NCBI GenBank assembly: GCA_947628795.1
Contig: CANRBF010000018.1
Coordinates: 1-35,508, forward strand
Length of the DNA: 35,508 bases
Direction of reading: 5' to 3'
From: an uncultured Monoglobus sp.
Lineage (GTDB): Bacteria > Bacillota > Clostridia > Monoglobales > Monoglobaceae
Shown: one piece after another, positions 25,023 to 32,968 of the stretch
Layout: every line of letters starts with the position of its first letter
Position numbering within the stretch: position 1 is the first letter of the stretch
Made by a program: the position numbers and the translations under genes
The notes under the pieces: model-generated
Seen by the model: the letters and a program-made list of their open reading frames with translations, nothing else
Databases searched by the model: none
Told to the model about the DNA's origin: nothing

Positions 25023-25228
25023 CAAACAAGACCGCATACAGCCTTTTTTCGAGCCCGGCACTCCGCGACACAGTCCGAGCCCTATGCGCGAACATTAAAT
25101 AAACAAAATAAAACAAATAAAGAATATAACAAATACAGCGCGCGTAAAAAATTTAATAATTTTGAAAACGAGAATTGCGATTACGCCGCCATTGAGGATA
25201 AGATAATCGATATGATGCTGGAGGAATA
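25023..25228 (+). pseudogene. Possible 3' remnant of a decayed gene
   Basis: One plus-strand frame is free of stops from about 25023 to a TAA at 25228 but has no start codon. Its end reads like a genuine protein tail (CDYAAIEDKIIDMMLEE), preceded by Lys/Asn-rich sequence. I do not recognise it. It may be chance in an AT-rich intergenic gap. Confidence 0.25.
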
Positions 25229-25271
25229 AGAGTGTGATAAACACTCATCCGACTTTTTGCCCGAACGATCT

Positions 25272-25856
25272 TTATCTTCCTCGGTATTTTTTCGGAGTGA
25301 GCATGTACATAATGACCGCCAGGATCACCGAGGCGATCGTGTCGGGCACCTTTATCACAAACGCGCCGAACGTGCCTGACAGAAACGTTCCGAATCCCCG
25401 CGAAGCCGCCAGCTCGGAAAAATAATTCTCCCAGTAAAGATTCGACACGCCGCCGGTCTGCCAGTATTTCAAAAGCCCCGAAAGCAGAGTGGACGCCGCG
25501 ATTATAAGTATAGTCGAGATAACGACCCTGCCGAGCCTCAGGCGGTTCTCGCGGTCGAGCATGATCGCCGCCAGCAGCGCCACCGCGGCCGACACGCTGT
25601 AGTAAACCAGCGTTGTGGGGCCGTTGATGAATATGGCGCGGAAAAAGTTGTTGATAAGTCCCACGATCAGACCCGCCGCGGGCTCCAATATTATCGTGGC
25701 GGCTATCGTTCCCGTGACGTCCATCCACAGCGGCACCGACGCCAGCGTCATGATCTCCGCCAGTATCATGTTCACAGCCACGCAGATGATCATGATGACC
25801 GCGTAGCGCTTTTGCTTAAAGGTCATGCCGGAGAGAAATTCTTTTATTTTTTTCAT
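25272..25856 (-). CDS. ECF transporter S-component-like membrane protein
   Basis: A 194-residue polytopic protein with five or six membrane segments. The segment VPLWMDVTGTIAATIILEPAAGLIVGLINN resembles the conserved second and third helices of ECF-type vitamin-transporter S components and related membrane sensors. It ends in the basic tail TPKKYRGR. No ATPase or EcfT gene is nearby, so a shared ECF module would have to be encoded elsewhere, or the protein has another role. It overlaps the upstream K+ channel gene by ATGA and is therefore co-translated with it; GGAGG lies within the end of that gene. Confidence 0.6.
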   Translation of the reverse strand: MKKIKEFLSGMTFKQKRYAVIMIICVAVNMILAEIMTLASVPLWMDVTGTIAATIILEPAAGLIVGLINNFFRAIFINGPTTLVYYSVSAAVALLAAIMLDRENRLRLGRVVISTILIIAASTLLSGLLKYWQTGGVSNLYWENYFSELAASRGFGTFLSGTFGAFVIKVPDTIASVILAVIMYMLTPKKYRGR

Positions 25857-26614
25857 GTCTCGCTTCCCTCCGTTTCTTCGGCCTTATCGGAGCCGTCCTT
25901 CTTTTCCTCTTCTTTCTCATCGTCTTCCTTGATGACGCTGTTGATCTCCTCCATGAATCCCGCTGTAACGATACCGGCGGGAAGAGCGATGACCGCGATG
26001 CCGAAGATCGAGGATACCATGCTTATCATCTTTCCTACGTCCGACACCGGATACACGTCGCCGTAGCCCACGGTGGTGAGGGCGGTCGTCGCCCAGTATA
26101 TCGCGTCGTAGAACGTGTCGAACGTCTCGGGCTCGTTGGTGAACATAGCAAGCGCCGAGATGAATATATAGCCGACAGCTATGAACAGCACCGAAAGCAG
26201 CGTCTTTTTCTCCCGCTCAAACACGCGCACGACCAATCCGAACATCCTCGAATACTGCAGCACCTTGAATATTCTGAACATGCGCAGGATCCTGAAGGTC
26301 TGGTCCAGAAGGCCGAGAGACGGCAGTATGCACAAAAGACCCACGATAGCCATAGGCGTGAACGGATAGACGATAAACGCCCAAGGCTTGCCGTACCTGC
26401 TGCGGAAGTCGTGGACCATCCAGCGCATGATGTAGTCAAGGAACAGTATGTACAGAGTGAACGTGTCGATCGTGTCGAATATAGGGTGCCAGGTCTTGAA
26501 CATCAGCGGTATGATACTGATCACCGCCGCCATGCTGACCATCGCCTCGTAGGCTCTGCCCGCCCAATTACGGCTGTCCTTATTGAATATCAAAGAGTAT
26601 ATGGTATGTCTCAT
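25853..26614 (-). CDS. Voltage-gated-type potassium channel
   Basis: A 253-residue six-helix cation channel. The voltage-sensor S4 is FRILRMFRIFKVLQYSR (about 107-123) with regularly spaced arginines; the pore helix and selectivity filter are ATTALTTVGYGDVYP (filter TVGYGD at 181-186), giving K+ selectivity. S6 contains a GIAVIALPAG hinge. The C-terminal ~30 residues are highly acidic (DDEKEEEKKDGSDKAEE) without an RCK or cyclic-nucleotide domain. It is expected in the cytoplasmic membrane as a tetramer. It lies 27 bases after the pLGIC-like gene and overlaps the ECF-S-like gene, so three membrane proteins share an operon. Confidence 0.92.
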   Translation of the reverse strand: MRHTIYSLIFNKDSRNWAGRAYEAMVSMAAVISIIPLMFKTWHPIFDTIDTFTLYILFLDYIMRWMVHDFRSRYGKPWAFIVYPFTPMAIVGLLCILPSLGLLDQTFRILRMFRIFKVLQYSRMFGLVVRVFEREKKTLLSVLFIAVGYIFISALAMFTNEPETFDTFYDAIYWATTALTTVGYGDVYPVSDVGKMISMVSSIFGIAVIALPAGIVTAGFMEEINSVIKEDDEKEEEKKDGSDKAEETEGSET

Positions 26615-26641
26615 CGTCTCACCTCACGCGGGGCTTAATGC

Positions 26642-27748
26642 TTACAGTCTCACTATGCAGATAAGCGGCATCAATATGTGGCCGAGAACAGTCATCGGCA
26701 CTATCGTGTAGAACATGAACTTTCCGAGGTACTGAGCAAACTCGCGGCTGTCGTACTTTTTGCGCACTCTGTTGACCTGGATAACGGTCTGGGCCACGCC
26801 CAGTATAGTGATTATTCCCCATATATTGACGAACTCCACAAGTCCGGTATCCATAACGTCGGGCATCAGGTTGGCGCCGACCATTATGTTCGAAACGGCG
26901 CCGAACAGCGCGGCGGGTATCAGCGACAGCGCGTCTACCTCGTGGTATGAGTTCACGAACAGGACGATAAGCATCCAGAGGCTGGTGCCGAACAGCGCTA
27001 TGAAGCACTTGAGATACAGTCCGAGTCCGTTGCGCTCTATCTCAAATGAGGTGTTGACCTCGGCGCTCATCTCGGGCTTGTCAAGGGTCGGGTCGCCGCG
27101 GGTGCTGTCATACTGCATGTAATACTCGCTCATTCTGTATTTTATCACGTCGTAGCCCATGACCGAAAGGTGGGTGTTGAGGCCGCTGTTTTCGGTGTCG
27201 GCGCTCATCATGACCTTTTCGACCGGATACGACGACTCGATATAAAGGTGCATGTCGTGGGTGTCGATCGGGAATGTCGCCGCGGCGAAATTCTTGAGGA
27301 TAGTGACCTCGAATCTCACCATCTGGTAGTTGAGGCCGTTCTCGTGGTAGTCGCGCACCATCGAGGTCTTGCTGATCGTGCCCTTGTATATCCTGAAATT
27401 GTTGGCCATGTCAAGGCTCGGGTCGCCCTCCCACTTGAACCAGACGATACCGTCCGCCTTCCAGTAGGAGTTCTTGACCGACAGCTCCTTCACGTTCTCA
27501 ATATAGGTGCCGCACAGGACTTTTGTGGCGTTTGCGCCTCTTTCCTGCGCCTCGGCTATGATCTCGGGGTCCTGCTCGATATCGTCGGCCCACTCTCTGT
27601 CGCGCTCAAGATTGCTGTCGATAAGCACCGAGCAGGCGAACGTCAGGAACACGAACGCCACTGCGAAATACGAAAAAAACACCGTCAAAAACTTTGTTTT
27701 TTGCCAGCGTTTCATGTTGCGAAAACTGTATCTTTTTTTCTTTTCCAT
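26642..27748 (-). CDS. Pentameric ligand-gated ion channel-like protein
   Basis: A 368-residue membrane protein I assign to the bacterial pLGIC (Cys-loop receptor-like) family with moderate confidence. Residues 17-43 form an extra N-terminal helix. Residues ~75-240 look like the beta-rich extracellular domain: VWFKWEGDP, then VRFEVTILKNF and FPID (159-162), matching the FPxD of the Cys-loop equivalent, then HLYIESSYP. Four helices follow (244-266, 271-295, 301-325, 343-366); ALSLIPAALFGAVSNIMVGA resembles pore-lining M2, followed by an NLMPDV loop like the NLPxxP of GLIC. The frame extends to 27817, but the ATG at 27748 follows GGAGG/GGGAG. The ligand is unknown. Confidence 0.72.
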   Translation of the reverse strand: MEKKKRYSFRNMKRWQKTKFLTVFFSYFAVAFVFLTFACSVLIDSNLERDREWADDIEQDPEIIAEAQERGANATKVLCGTYIENVKELSVKNSYWKADGIVWFKWEGDPSLDMANNFRIYKGTISKTSMVRDYHENGLNYQMVRFEVTILKNFAAATFPIDTHDMHLYIESSYPVEKVMMSADTENSGLNTHLSVMGYDVIKYRMSEYYMQYDSTRGDPTLDKPEMSAEVNTSFEIERNGLGLYLKCFIALFGTSLWMLIVLFVNSYHEVDALSLIPAALFGAVSNIMVGANLMPDVMDTGLVEFVNIWGIITILGVAQTVIQVNRVRKKYDSREFAQYLGKFMFYTIVPMTVLGHILMPLICIVRL

Positions 27749-27787
27749 TACTCTCCCGCCTCCAAAATAAAATTTAACCCTATGTAA

Positions 27788-27817
27788 ATTATATAATACA
27801 GTGTCGATATTTGTCAA
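27788..27817 (-). promoter_or_regulatory. Sigma-A promoter of the ion-channel operon
   Basis: Read leftward: TTGACA (27812-27817), 18 bp, TATAAT (27788-27793), about 40 bases before the start at 27748. Confidence 0.82.
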
Positions 27818-27928
27818 TCAAGAAAACAAAATTTTTTATTAAAAATTGCTAAAAATTAATTTTAATAAAAACAGAAAAACGGGTCAAAATAAAAGCGTTC
27901 CGAAATCGCTTCGGAACCGGAGGTAAAA

Positions 27929-28057
27929 ATGAAAAACGCCGTAATATCAGCATTGATAATAGCGTCTGTTTTAACCGCGAAAACCTACGTTCCCATTCTT
28001 TCTTTTGTCAGCGGAGAGGATGGGCGCGCTTATATCACCTCAAATAAGACGCTTTAG
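27929..28057 (+). CDS. 42-residue small membrane or secreted protein, unknown
   Basis: A short ORF with an excellent ribosome site (GGAGG, five bases before ATG). It encodes a protein starting MKNAVISALIIASVLTAK, a single hydrophobic helix or signal peptide, followed by a polar tail ending SNKTL. I do not recognise it. The hairpin GTTCCGAA/TTCGGAAC lies immediately upstream of the ribosome site, and a strong hairpin separates it from murA 68 bases downstream in the same direction, so it could be co-transcribed with murA or act as a leader. Confidence 0.6.
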   Translation: MKNAVISALIIASVLTAKTYVPILSFVSGEDGRAYITSNKTL

Positions 28058-28073
28058 ATCCCATCGGCCTTTT

Positions 28074-28109
28074 GTCCGCCCGCGGCCCATGGCTCGGGCG
28101 CGGGCGGAC
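28074..28109 (+). other. 11-bp perfect GC-rich hairpin before murA
   Basis: GTCCGCCCGCG (28074-28084) and CGCGGGCGGAC (28099-28109) form a perfect stem with a 14-base loop that itself contains CCC/GGG. No T tract follows, so it is not a classical terminator. It ends 15 bases before the murA ATG and could modulate murA translation. Confidence 0.6.
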
Positions 28110-28124
28110 GGAAAGGCAGGAAAC

Positions 28125-29384
28125 ATGGCAAGCTACATCATAAACGGCCCGGCAAAAAACTTCGGGGGCAGCGTGAAAATAAGCGGCTCGAAAAACGCGG
28201 CGCTGCCGATAATGGCGGCCGCCATGCTGAGCGGAGAAAAATGCGTTCTCAAAAATCTGCCGCGCCTGTCTGACACCGACGCCATGGCGGAGATCATGAC
28301 CTCCCTCGGCTGCTCGGTCGAGCGGAAGGACGGCGACCTTGAGATAACCGCGGACATAAAAAAGCCGCGCCGCAAATGCGGCTACGAGCTGTTTTCCCGC
28401 CTGCGGGCGTCGGTGCTCATCATGGCGCCGCTGCTGGCGCGGTTCGGCAGGGCGAAGATACCCATGCCGGGCGGCTGCAAGATAGGCGCGAGACCCATTG
28501 ACCTGCACCTTAAAGGCTTTTCGGCGATGGGCGCCAAGATCAGACAGGGCCACGGCATGATCGACGCGTCGGCCCCGGACGGGCTTTCGGGCTGCCGCGT
28601 TTATCTGGATTTCCCCAGCGTCGGCGCCACCGAGAACCTGATGACGGCCGCGTGCCTGGCAAATGGCACAACGGTGATAACAAACGCAGCCAACGAGCCC
28701 GAGATAGTCGACCTGGCCGAATTTTTAAACAAAATGGGAGCCGTGGTCTCGGGCGCGGGCAGCGACACCGTGACGATCGAGGGCGTGAGCGCGCTCCGCG
28801 GCTGCGAGCATAAAATTATCCCCGACCGTATCGAGGCGGGGACGTTTCTTGTGTGCGCGGCGGGACTCGGCGCGGGCATCAGGCTCGAGGACGCTAGGCC
28901 GCCGCACCTGAAATCGCTGCTGGCCAAGCTGAGCGAGATGGGCGCGGACTGCGAGGCGGGAGCCGACTTTATCGAGCTGCGCCCGTCGGGCAGACCCAAG
29001 ACCGCGGACATAAAAACCATGCCGTATCCCGGATTTCCCACCGACCTTCAGGCGCAAGCCACGGCGCTGCTGGCAACCTGCGAGGGCAGCGGAATGGTTG
29101 TCGAGACCATATTCGAGAACCGTTTCGCGCACATACCTGAGCTGAGGCGCATGGGCGCGGGGATCAAGACCGAGGGCAACGCCGCGTTTATAAACGGCGT
29201 GCGCCATCTGAGCGGCGCCGAGGTGAGCGCCACCGATCTGAGAGCCGGAGCCGCGCTGGTGACCGCGGCGCTCAAGGCGAGCGGCAAAAGCGTTATCCAC
29301 AACATAGAGCACATAGAGCGGGGGTATGAAAACTTTACCGAAAAGCTCCGCGCCCTCGGCGCCGACATTGAGCGCACGGATTAG
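28125..29384 (+). CDS. murA: UDP-N-acetylglucosamine 1-carboxyvinyltransferase
   Basis: A 419-residue enzyme adding enolpyruvate to UDP-GlcNAc, the first committed step of peptidoglycan synthesis. The N-terminus KISGSKNAALPIMAAAML and the catalytic loop PGGCKIGARPIDLHLKGF (Cys the PEP-adduct and fosfomycin-target residue) are diagnostic, as is the late segment TDLRAGAALVTAALKASG. The frame is open from 28005, but homology starts at MASYIINGP. The ribosome site (AGGCAGGAAAC) is modest. Firmicutes often have two paralogs (MurA and MurZ); which this is cannot be settled from one window. Confidence 0.95.
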   Translation: MASYIINGPAKNFGGSVKISGSKNAALPIMAAAMLSGEKCVLKNLPRLSDTDAMAEIMTSLGCSVERKDGDLEITADIKKPRRKCGYELFSRLRASVLIMAPLLARFGRAKIPMPGGCKIGARPIDLHLKGFSAMGAKIRQGHGMIDASAPDGLSGCRVYLDFPSVGATENLMTAACLANGTTVITNAANEPEIVDLAEFLNKMGAVVSGAGSDTVTIEGVSALRGCEHKIIPDRIEAGTFLVCAAGLGAGIRLEDARPPHLKSLLAKLSEMGADCEAGADFIELRPSGRPKTADIKTMPYPGFPTDLQAQATALLATCEGSGMVVETIFENRFAHIPELRRMGAGIKTEGNAAFINGVRHLSGAEVSATDLRAGAALVTAALKASGKSVIHNIEHIERGYENFTEKLRALGADIERTD

Positions 29385-29391
29385 ACTGCGT

Positions 29392-29655
29392 TCCCACCTC
29401 CGTCTTTTCGCCGCTGGCGAAAATCCACCTCCTCCCGGGAGGAGGCAATTTAGGGTAGGCGCCCCCTTGGGGGAGCTGTCGGGCAACGCCCGACTGAGGG
29501 GGGATACTAGTCCCTAGTACCTATTTCCTAGTCCCTACGTTCCCACCTCCGTCTTTTCGCCGCTGGCGAAAATCCACCTCCTCCCCGGGAGGAGGCAATT
29601 TAGGGTAGGCGCCCCCTTGGGGGGAGCTGTCGGCGGAGCCGACTGAGAGGGAGTA
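29392..29655 (-). repeat. Tandem pair of composite palindromic repeats with TAG heptads between
   Basis: Module A then module B (reverse orientation) occur at 29392-29503, are followed by heptads CTAGTCC, CTAGTAC, CTATTTC, CTAGTCC, CTACG (29507-29539, TAG on the minus strand), and are repeated at 29541-29655. The copies are nearly identical: the second carries one extra C in CCTCC(C)CCGGGAGG and one extra G in the CCTTGGGGGG run, and has a different module-B loop. No gene is present in this 375-base gap between murA and the ABC operon. Confidence 0.88.
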
Positions 29656-29659
29656 TTAC

Positions 29660-29766
29660 GTTGGTTCGCCTCACTCTCTGCCCGCAAAGCGGGCACCTCT
29701 CCCTCCCCGGAGGGCGAGGCAAACGGGCGGCCGAAGCCGCCCGCCCTATTCTCTATTCACTATTCG
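29660..29766 (-). repeat. Palindromic module C plus TAG heptads at the end of the substrate-binding-protein gene
   Basis: Module C (29660-29745) has GCCCGC/GCGGGC and CCTCCCCGGAGGG palindromes and ends with GGGCGG/CCGCCC. Heptads CTATTCT, CTATTCA, CTATTCG (29746-29766; TAG on the minus strand as GAATAG) adjoin and overlap the 3' end of the gene at 29760. Confidence 0.82.
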
Positions 29767-30656
29767 CCGGTCGCTGCGTTGCCGCTCTCTACCACGAGGC
29801 TTTCCTCGTATTCGGTGCCGTAGGTGTCGACCAGAGTTTCCTCATAGTCGGCGTGGAAGAAGTTTTCCTCTCCCAGCGCCACGATCTCGTCGTTCAGCCA
29901 CTTGAGCAGCGTGTCGTTGCCCTTTGTCACCGCGGGCGCGATAGTGTCGTTGCTGCCCAGCGTGGGTATGCCGACGGTGTAGCCCGGGTTCTGGAGCGCG
30001 TAGGCTATGACCTCGGTGTTGTCGTTGGCCCATGCCGCCGCGTTTCCGTTCTCAAGCGCGTTCTTGGCGTTGGCGTATGTATCGTATTTCTGAAGCTTGA
30101 TCTCCGGGTCGTTCTCGGCGAGGTAGGTCTCGGCGGTCGTGCCCGAGATAACTATGACCTCATCGTCGGCCGTCAGCTCGTCAAGGCTCGTGATGATCCT
30201 GCTGTCGGGCGAGACAACTCCCAGCGCCACGTTCATGTATGGCAGCGCGAAGTCTACCTCCTCGGCTCTCTCGGGCGTCACCGTGAAGTTGGCGAGTATA
30301 ACGTCGACCTTTCCGGTCTGGAGATATTCAATGCGGTTGGCCGCCTCGGTCGAGACGAAGTTCACCTTAACGCCCAGGTCCTCGCCTATGCGGTTTGCGA
30401 AATACACGTCATAGCCTTGGTACTCGCCGTTTTCGTCCACATATCCGAAGGGGTTCTTGTCGGAGAAAACGCCGATGTTTATCTCGCCGTCCTCCTTGAT
30501 CTCGTCAAGGGTGCGGTACTTCGCAGATGTGTCCGCCTTGTCCGCGGCCGTGTCGGTGCTTGCCGTGTTTCCGCCGCCGCTTGAGCCGCAAGCCGCCAGT
30601 GCGAATACCATCGTCAGCGCCAGAAGTACCGCCGCAATTCTTCTTAAATTTTTCAT
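29760..30656 (-). CDS. Amino-acid ABC transporter substrate-binding lipoprotein
   Basis: A 298-residue family-3 solute-binding protein. The lipobox LALAAC-type end of the signal peptide places the lipidated Cys at residue 23, then a Gly/Ser/Thr-rich tether. The mature part shows YRTLDEIKEDGEINIGVFSDKNPFGY-type start and EYQGYDVYFANRIGEDLGV, typical of polar amino-acid binding proteins. The ATG at 30656 is chosen for AAGGAG 11 bases upstream. The TAG stop lies within a heptad repeat (GGC GAA TAG), so the C-terminus is defined by the repeat. Ligand unknown. Confidence 0.92.
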   Translation of the reverse strand: MKNLRRIAAVLLALTMVFALAACGSSGGGNTASTDTAADKADTSAKYRTLDEIKEDGEINIGVFSDKNPFGYVDENGEYQGYDVYFANRIGEDLGVKVNFVSTEAANRIEYLQTGKVDVILANFTVTPERAEEVDFALPYMNVALGVVSPDSRIITSLDELTADDEVIVISGTTAETYLAENDPEIKLQKYDTYANAKNALENGNAAAWANDNTEVIAYALQNPGYTVGIPTLGSNDTIAPAVTKGNDTLLKWLNDEIVALGEENFFHADYEETLVDTYGTEYEESLVVESGNAATGE

Positions 30657-30660
30657 AGTT

Positions 30661-31410
30661 TTATTTGCTCCTTTCAAAATTAAAAATATTCAAAAACTGT
30701 TTCGCTCTGTCCGACTTGGGGTTCTCGAAAAATGTGTCGGGTTCCGAGTCCTCGACGATCTTTCCGTTGTCGATAAACAGAACTCTGTCCGCTATCGCCC
30801 GCGCGAACTGCATCTCGTGGGTGACGATTATCATGGTTCGGCCCTGCTTGGCAAGGTCGAGCATAACGTCCAAAACCTCGCGCACCATCTCGGGGTCGAG
30901 AGCCGCGGTCACCTCGTCGAACAGCAGCAGAACCGGGTGCATGCACAGAGCGCGCACGATCGCCACTCTCTGTTTCTGTCCGCCCGACAGCTGCCGCGGA
31001 TAGCTCTCCGCCTTGTCGTCAAGGCCGACGCGCTTTAAAAGCTCCATGGCCTCGGCGCGCGCCTCGCTCTTGTTCCGCTTCTGCACCTTGAGGGGCGCAA
31101 GCAGGATGTTGTCGATAACGTTCATGTGGGGGAACAGGTCGTAGCTCTGGAAAACCATTCCTATCCGCTGCCTCATTTTGGCGAGGTTTTTGCTGCCGTA
31201 CACCACGGGCTCTCCGCCGAGCTCCACGCTGCCGCCCTGTATCGGCTCAAGGGCGTTGATACACCTGAGCAGCGTGCTCTTGCCGCAGCCGCTGGAGCCC
31301 ACCACGACGATCACCTCGCCTCGGCGCACGTCAAAGCTGATGCCGTCAAGCACCGCGCCGCCGTCGAATCGTTTCACAAGGTCCTTCACTTTAAGCAGTA
31401 TTTCGGCCAT
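30661..31410 (-). CDS. Amino-acid ABC transporter ATP-binding protein
   Basis: A 249-residue ABC ATPase of the polar amino-acid (GlnQ/HisP) family that powers the adjacent permeases. Walker A VVGSSGCGKSTLLR, Q-loop VFQSYDLFPHM, signature LSGGQKQRVAI, Walker B VLLLFDEVTAALDPE, H-loop VTHEM. The start MAEILLKVKDL follows GGAGG by eight bases; the longer frame lacks a ribosome site. Its last codons contain the ribosome site of the following binding-protein gene. Confidence 0.95.
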   Translation of the reverse strand: MAEILLKVKDLVKRFDGGAVLDGISFDVRRGEVIVVVGSSGCGKSTLLRCINALEPIQGGSVELGGEPVVYGSKNLAKMRQRIGMVFQSYDLFPHMNVIDNILLAPLKVQKRNKSEARAEAMELLKRVGLDDKAESYPRQLSGGQKQRVAIVRALCMHPVLLLFDEVTAALDPEMVREVLDVMLDLAKQGRTMIIVTHEMQFARAIADRVLFIDNGKIVEDSEPDTFFENPKSDRAKQFLNIFNFERSK

Positions 31411-31414
31411 GGTC

Positions 31415-32089
31415 CTACCTCCATTTCTTTTCAAGATACCTTGCCAGCATGCTTATCGGCCAGCATATCATGAAATACATAATAAGCACGACCAGATATA
31501 TCCCGAAGGCGGCGTTGGGGCTCGACATGCGGTTGGCCTCGATTATTTGCTGCGCCACCTTGAGCACCTCCACAACGCCGATCATCAGTATCAGGCTGGT
31601 GGTTTTTATCATTCTCGTCACAAGGTTTATCGAAAGCGGTATCAGTCTGCGCACCGTCTGAGGTATTATTATGTAAAAATACGTCTGAAACGGGCTGAGC
31701 GCCAGAGCCGACGCGCTCTCGTACTGGTGCTTCGGTATGCTTATCAGCGCGCCCCGCACCAGGTCGCCCATCTCGGCGGTTCCCCAGGCGGTGAACACTA
31801 TCACCGAGGCGAGCTCTCCCGAGATGTCCCAGCCGAAGGTTCGGGTGGAGCTGAAAAACACGATGAACAGCAGCACCAGCTGCGGCATTATCCTGATAAA
31901 CTCAAGATATATCCGGGTGACGGTCTTGGTTATCGGGTTTTTGAAGGTCATGACTATGCCCAGCAGTATTCCCAGCGGTATGCTGAGCGCCACCGATATA
32001 AGGCTGATCCTGACCGCGACCCACAGCCCGCCCAAAAGACGGAGCATGTTTTTGCCCTTGAACAATACGTCAAGACCCAAATCCGGCAT
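31415..32089 (-). CDS. Amino-acid ABC transporter permease (second)
   Basis: A 224-residue inner-membrane permease of the HisM/GlnP family with ~5 helices and an EAA-type coupling loop ESASALALSPFQTYFYIIIPQTVRRLIP. It starts 20 bases inside the end of the first permease gene; GGAGG lies 7 bases before the ATG. The two permeases probably form a heterodimer. Confidence 0.93.
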   Translation of the reverse strand: MPDLGLDVLFKGKNMLRLLGGLWVAVRISLISVALSIPLGILLGIVMTFKNPITKTVTRIYLEFIRIMPQLVLLFIVFFSSTRTFGWDISGELASVIVFTAWGTAEMGDLVRGALISIPKHQYESASALALSPFQTYFYIIIPQTVRRLIPLSINLVTRMIKTTSLILMIGVVEVLKVAQQIIEANRMSSPNAAFGIYLVVLIMYFMICWPISMLARYLEKKWR

Positions 32090-32729
32090 AGCGCAGCCTC
32101 CTTTCAACATAGCTGCCTAAGATCGACACCGGCAGAAGTATTATCAGATAAAACACCACCAGCAAAAATAAACTCTCGGTGGTCTTGTAATACTGTCCTA
32201 TCAGGTCTTTGGCCGTGAACATCAGGTCCATAAGGCTTATCGCGCTGAAAACGCTGGTCTCCTTGAGCAGGAATATAATGTTCGCTACAAAGGCGGGTAC
32301 GCTGATCGAGACCGCCTGAGGCAGAATCACGTAACGAAGCGCCTGCGACCTTTCCATTCCGAGGCTGAGCGCGCTCTCGTTCTGTATCGGGTCCACCGCC
32401 TCAAGGCCGCTCCTGAACGCCTCGGCCATATAGCTGCCGCCCAGAAACGCCAGACCGATGACTCCGCAGAGCTGCGCGCTCATGGCGATACCCACCTTAG
32501 GCAGGGCGTAGTATATGAAAAACAGCTGTATAAGCAGCGGAGTGTTGCGGCTTATCTCAATATATACGATAACAATTTGTCTCAGAACCGGCACCTTGAA
32601 ATAAAGGACCGCCGCGCACAAGAACCCGACCGCGATCGACAGCGCGATGCCGATAAGCCCGATCTTAACGGTCAGCAGAGCCGCGGTCTCATACAACGGG
32701 AGATATTTCAGGATAAAATCCCAGTTCAT
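32070..32729 (-). CDS. Amino-acid ABC transporter permease (first)
   Basis: A 219-residue permease of the same family. The segment IEISRNTPLLIQLFFIYYALP and the coupling loop NESALSLGMERSQALRYVILPQAV are characteristic. It is the first gene of the four-gene operon permease-permease-ATPase-binding protein. Start MNWDFILKYLP chosen for AGGTGAT six bases upstream; the frame extends further, but into the promoter region. Confidence 0.93.
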   Translation of the reverse strand: MNWDFILKYLPLYETAALLTVKIGLIGIALSIAVGFLCAAVLYFKVPVLRQIVIVYIEISRNTPLLIQLFFIYYALPKVGIAMSAQLCGVIGLAFLGGSYMAEAFRSGLEAVDPIQNESALSLGMERSQALRYVILPQAVSISVPAFVANIIFLLKETSVFSAISLMDLMFTAKDLIGQYYKTTESLFLLVVFYLIILLPVSILGSYVERRLRYAGFGS

Positions 32730-32769
32730 TAAATCACCTGCCAATTGTCTCTGAATACTATTGTATGAT

Positions 32770-32798
32770 ATTATATACGGTTTTTTCCAAATTGTCAA
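32770..32798 (-). promoter_or_regulatory. Perfect consensus sigma-A promoter of the ABC operon (proximal)
   Basis: Read leftward: TTGACA (32793-32798), 17 bp, TATAAT (32770-32775). Confidence 0.88.
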
Positions 32799-32802
32799 GA
32801 AT

Positions 32803-32831
32803 ATTCTAACAGCTTTATCATAGTTTGTCAA
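32803..32831 (-). promoter_or_regulatory. Second, upstream promoter of the ABC operon
   Basis: Read leftward: TTGACA (32826-32831), 17 bp, TAGAAT (32803-32808). The two -35 boxes are exactly 33 bp apart, so the promoters are tandem. Confidence 0.65.
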
Positions 32832-32903
32832 TAGGTTTTATAGGTATTATATCGCCGCGCTCAAATGTTTTGTAAAATTTAATAAAATTTACGCAGATTT
32901 TTC

Positions 32904-32932
32904 TTGCATTTTTGTTTTGGTTGTTATATAAT
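32904..32932 (+). promoter_or_regulatory. Sigma-A promoter of mtrB-pyk
   Basis: TTGCAT (32904-32909), 17 bp, TATAAT (32927-32932), 36 bases before the mtrB ATG. Confidence 0.75.
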
Positions 32933-32968
32933 TATTAATAATAGTAAATTTAAGTCAGGAGGCGTATT

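Noticed and set aside
15704..29745. CRISPR-like arrays
   Set aside because: The repeats are palindromic modules and contiguous heptads without regularly sized unique spacers, and no cas genes are present.
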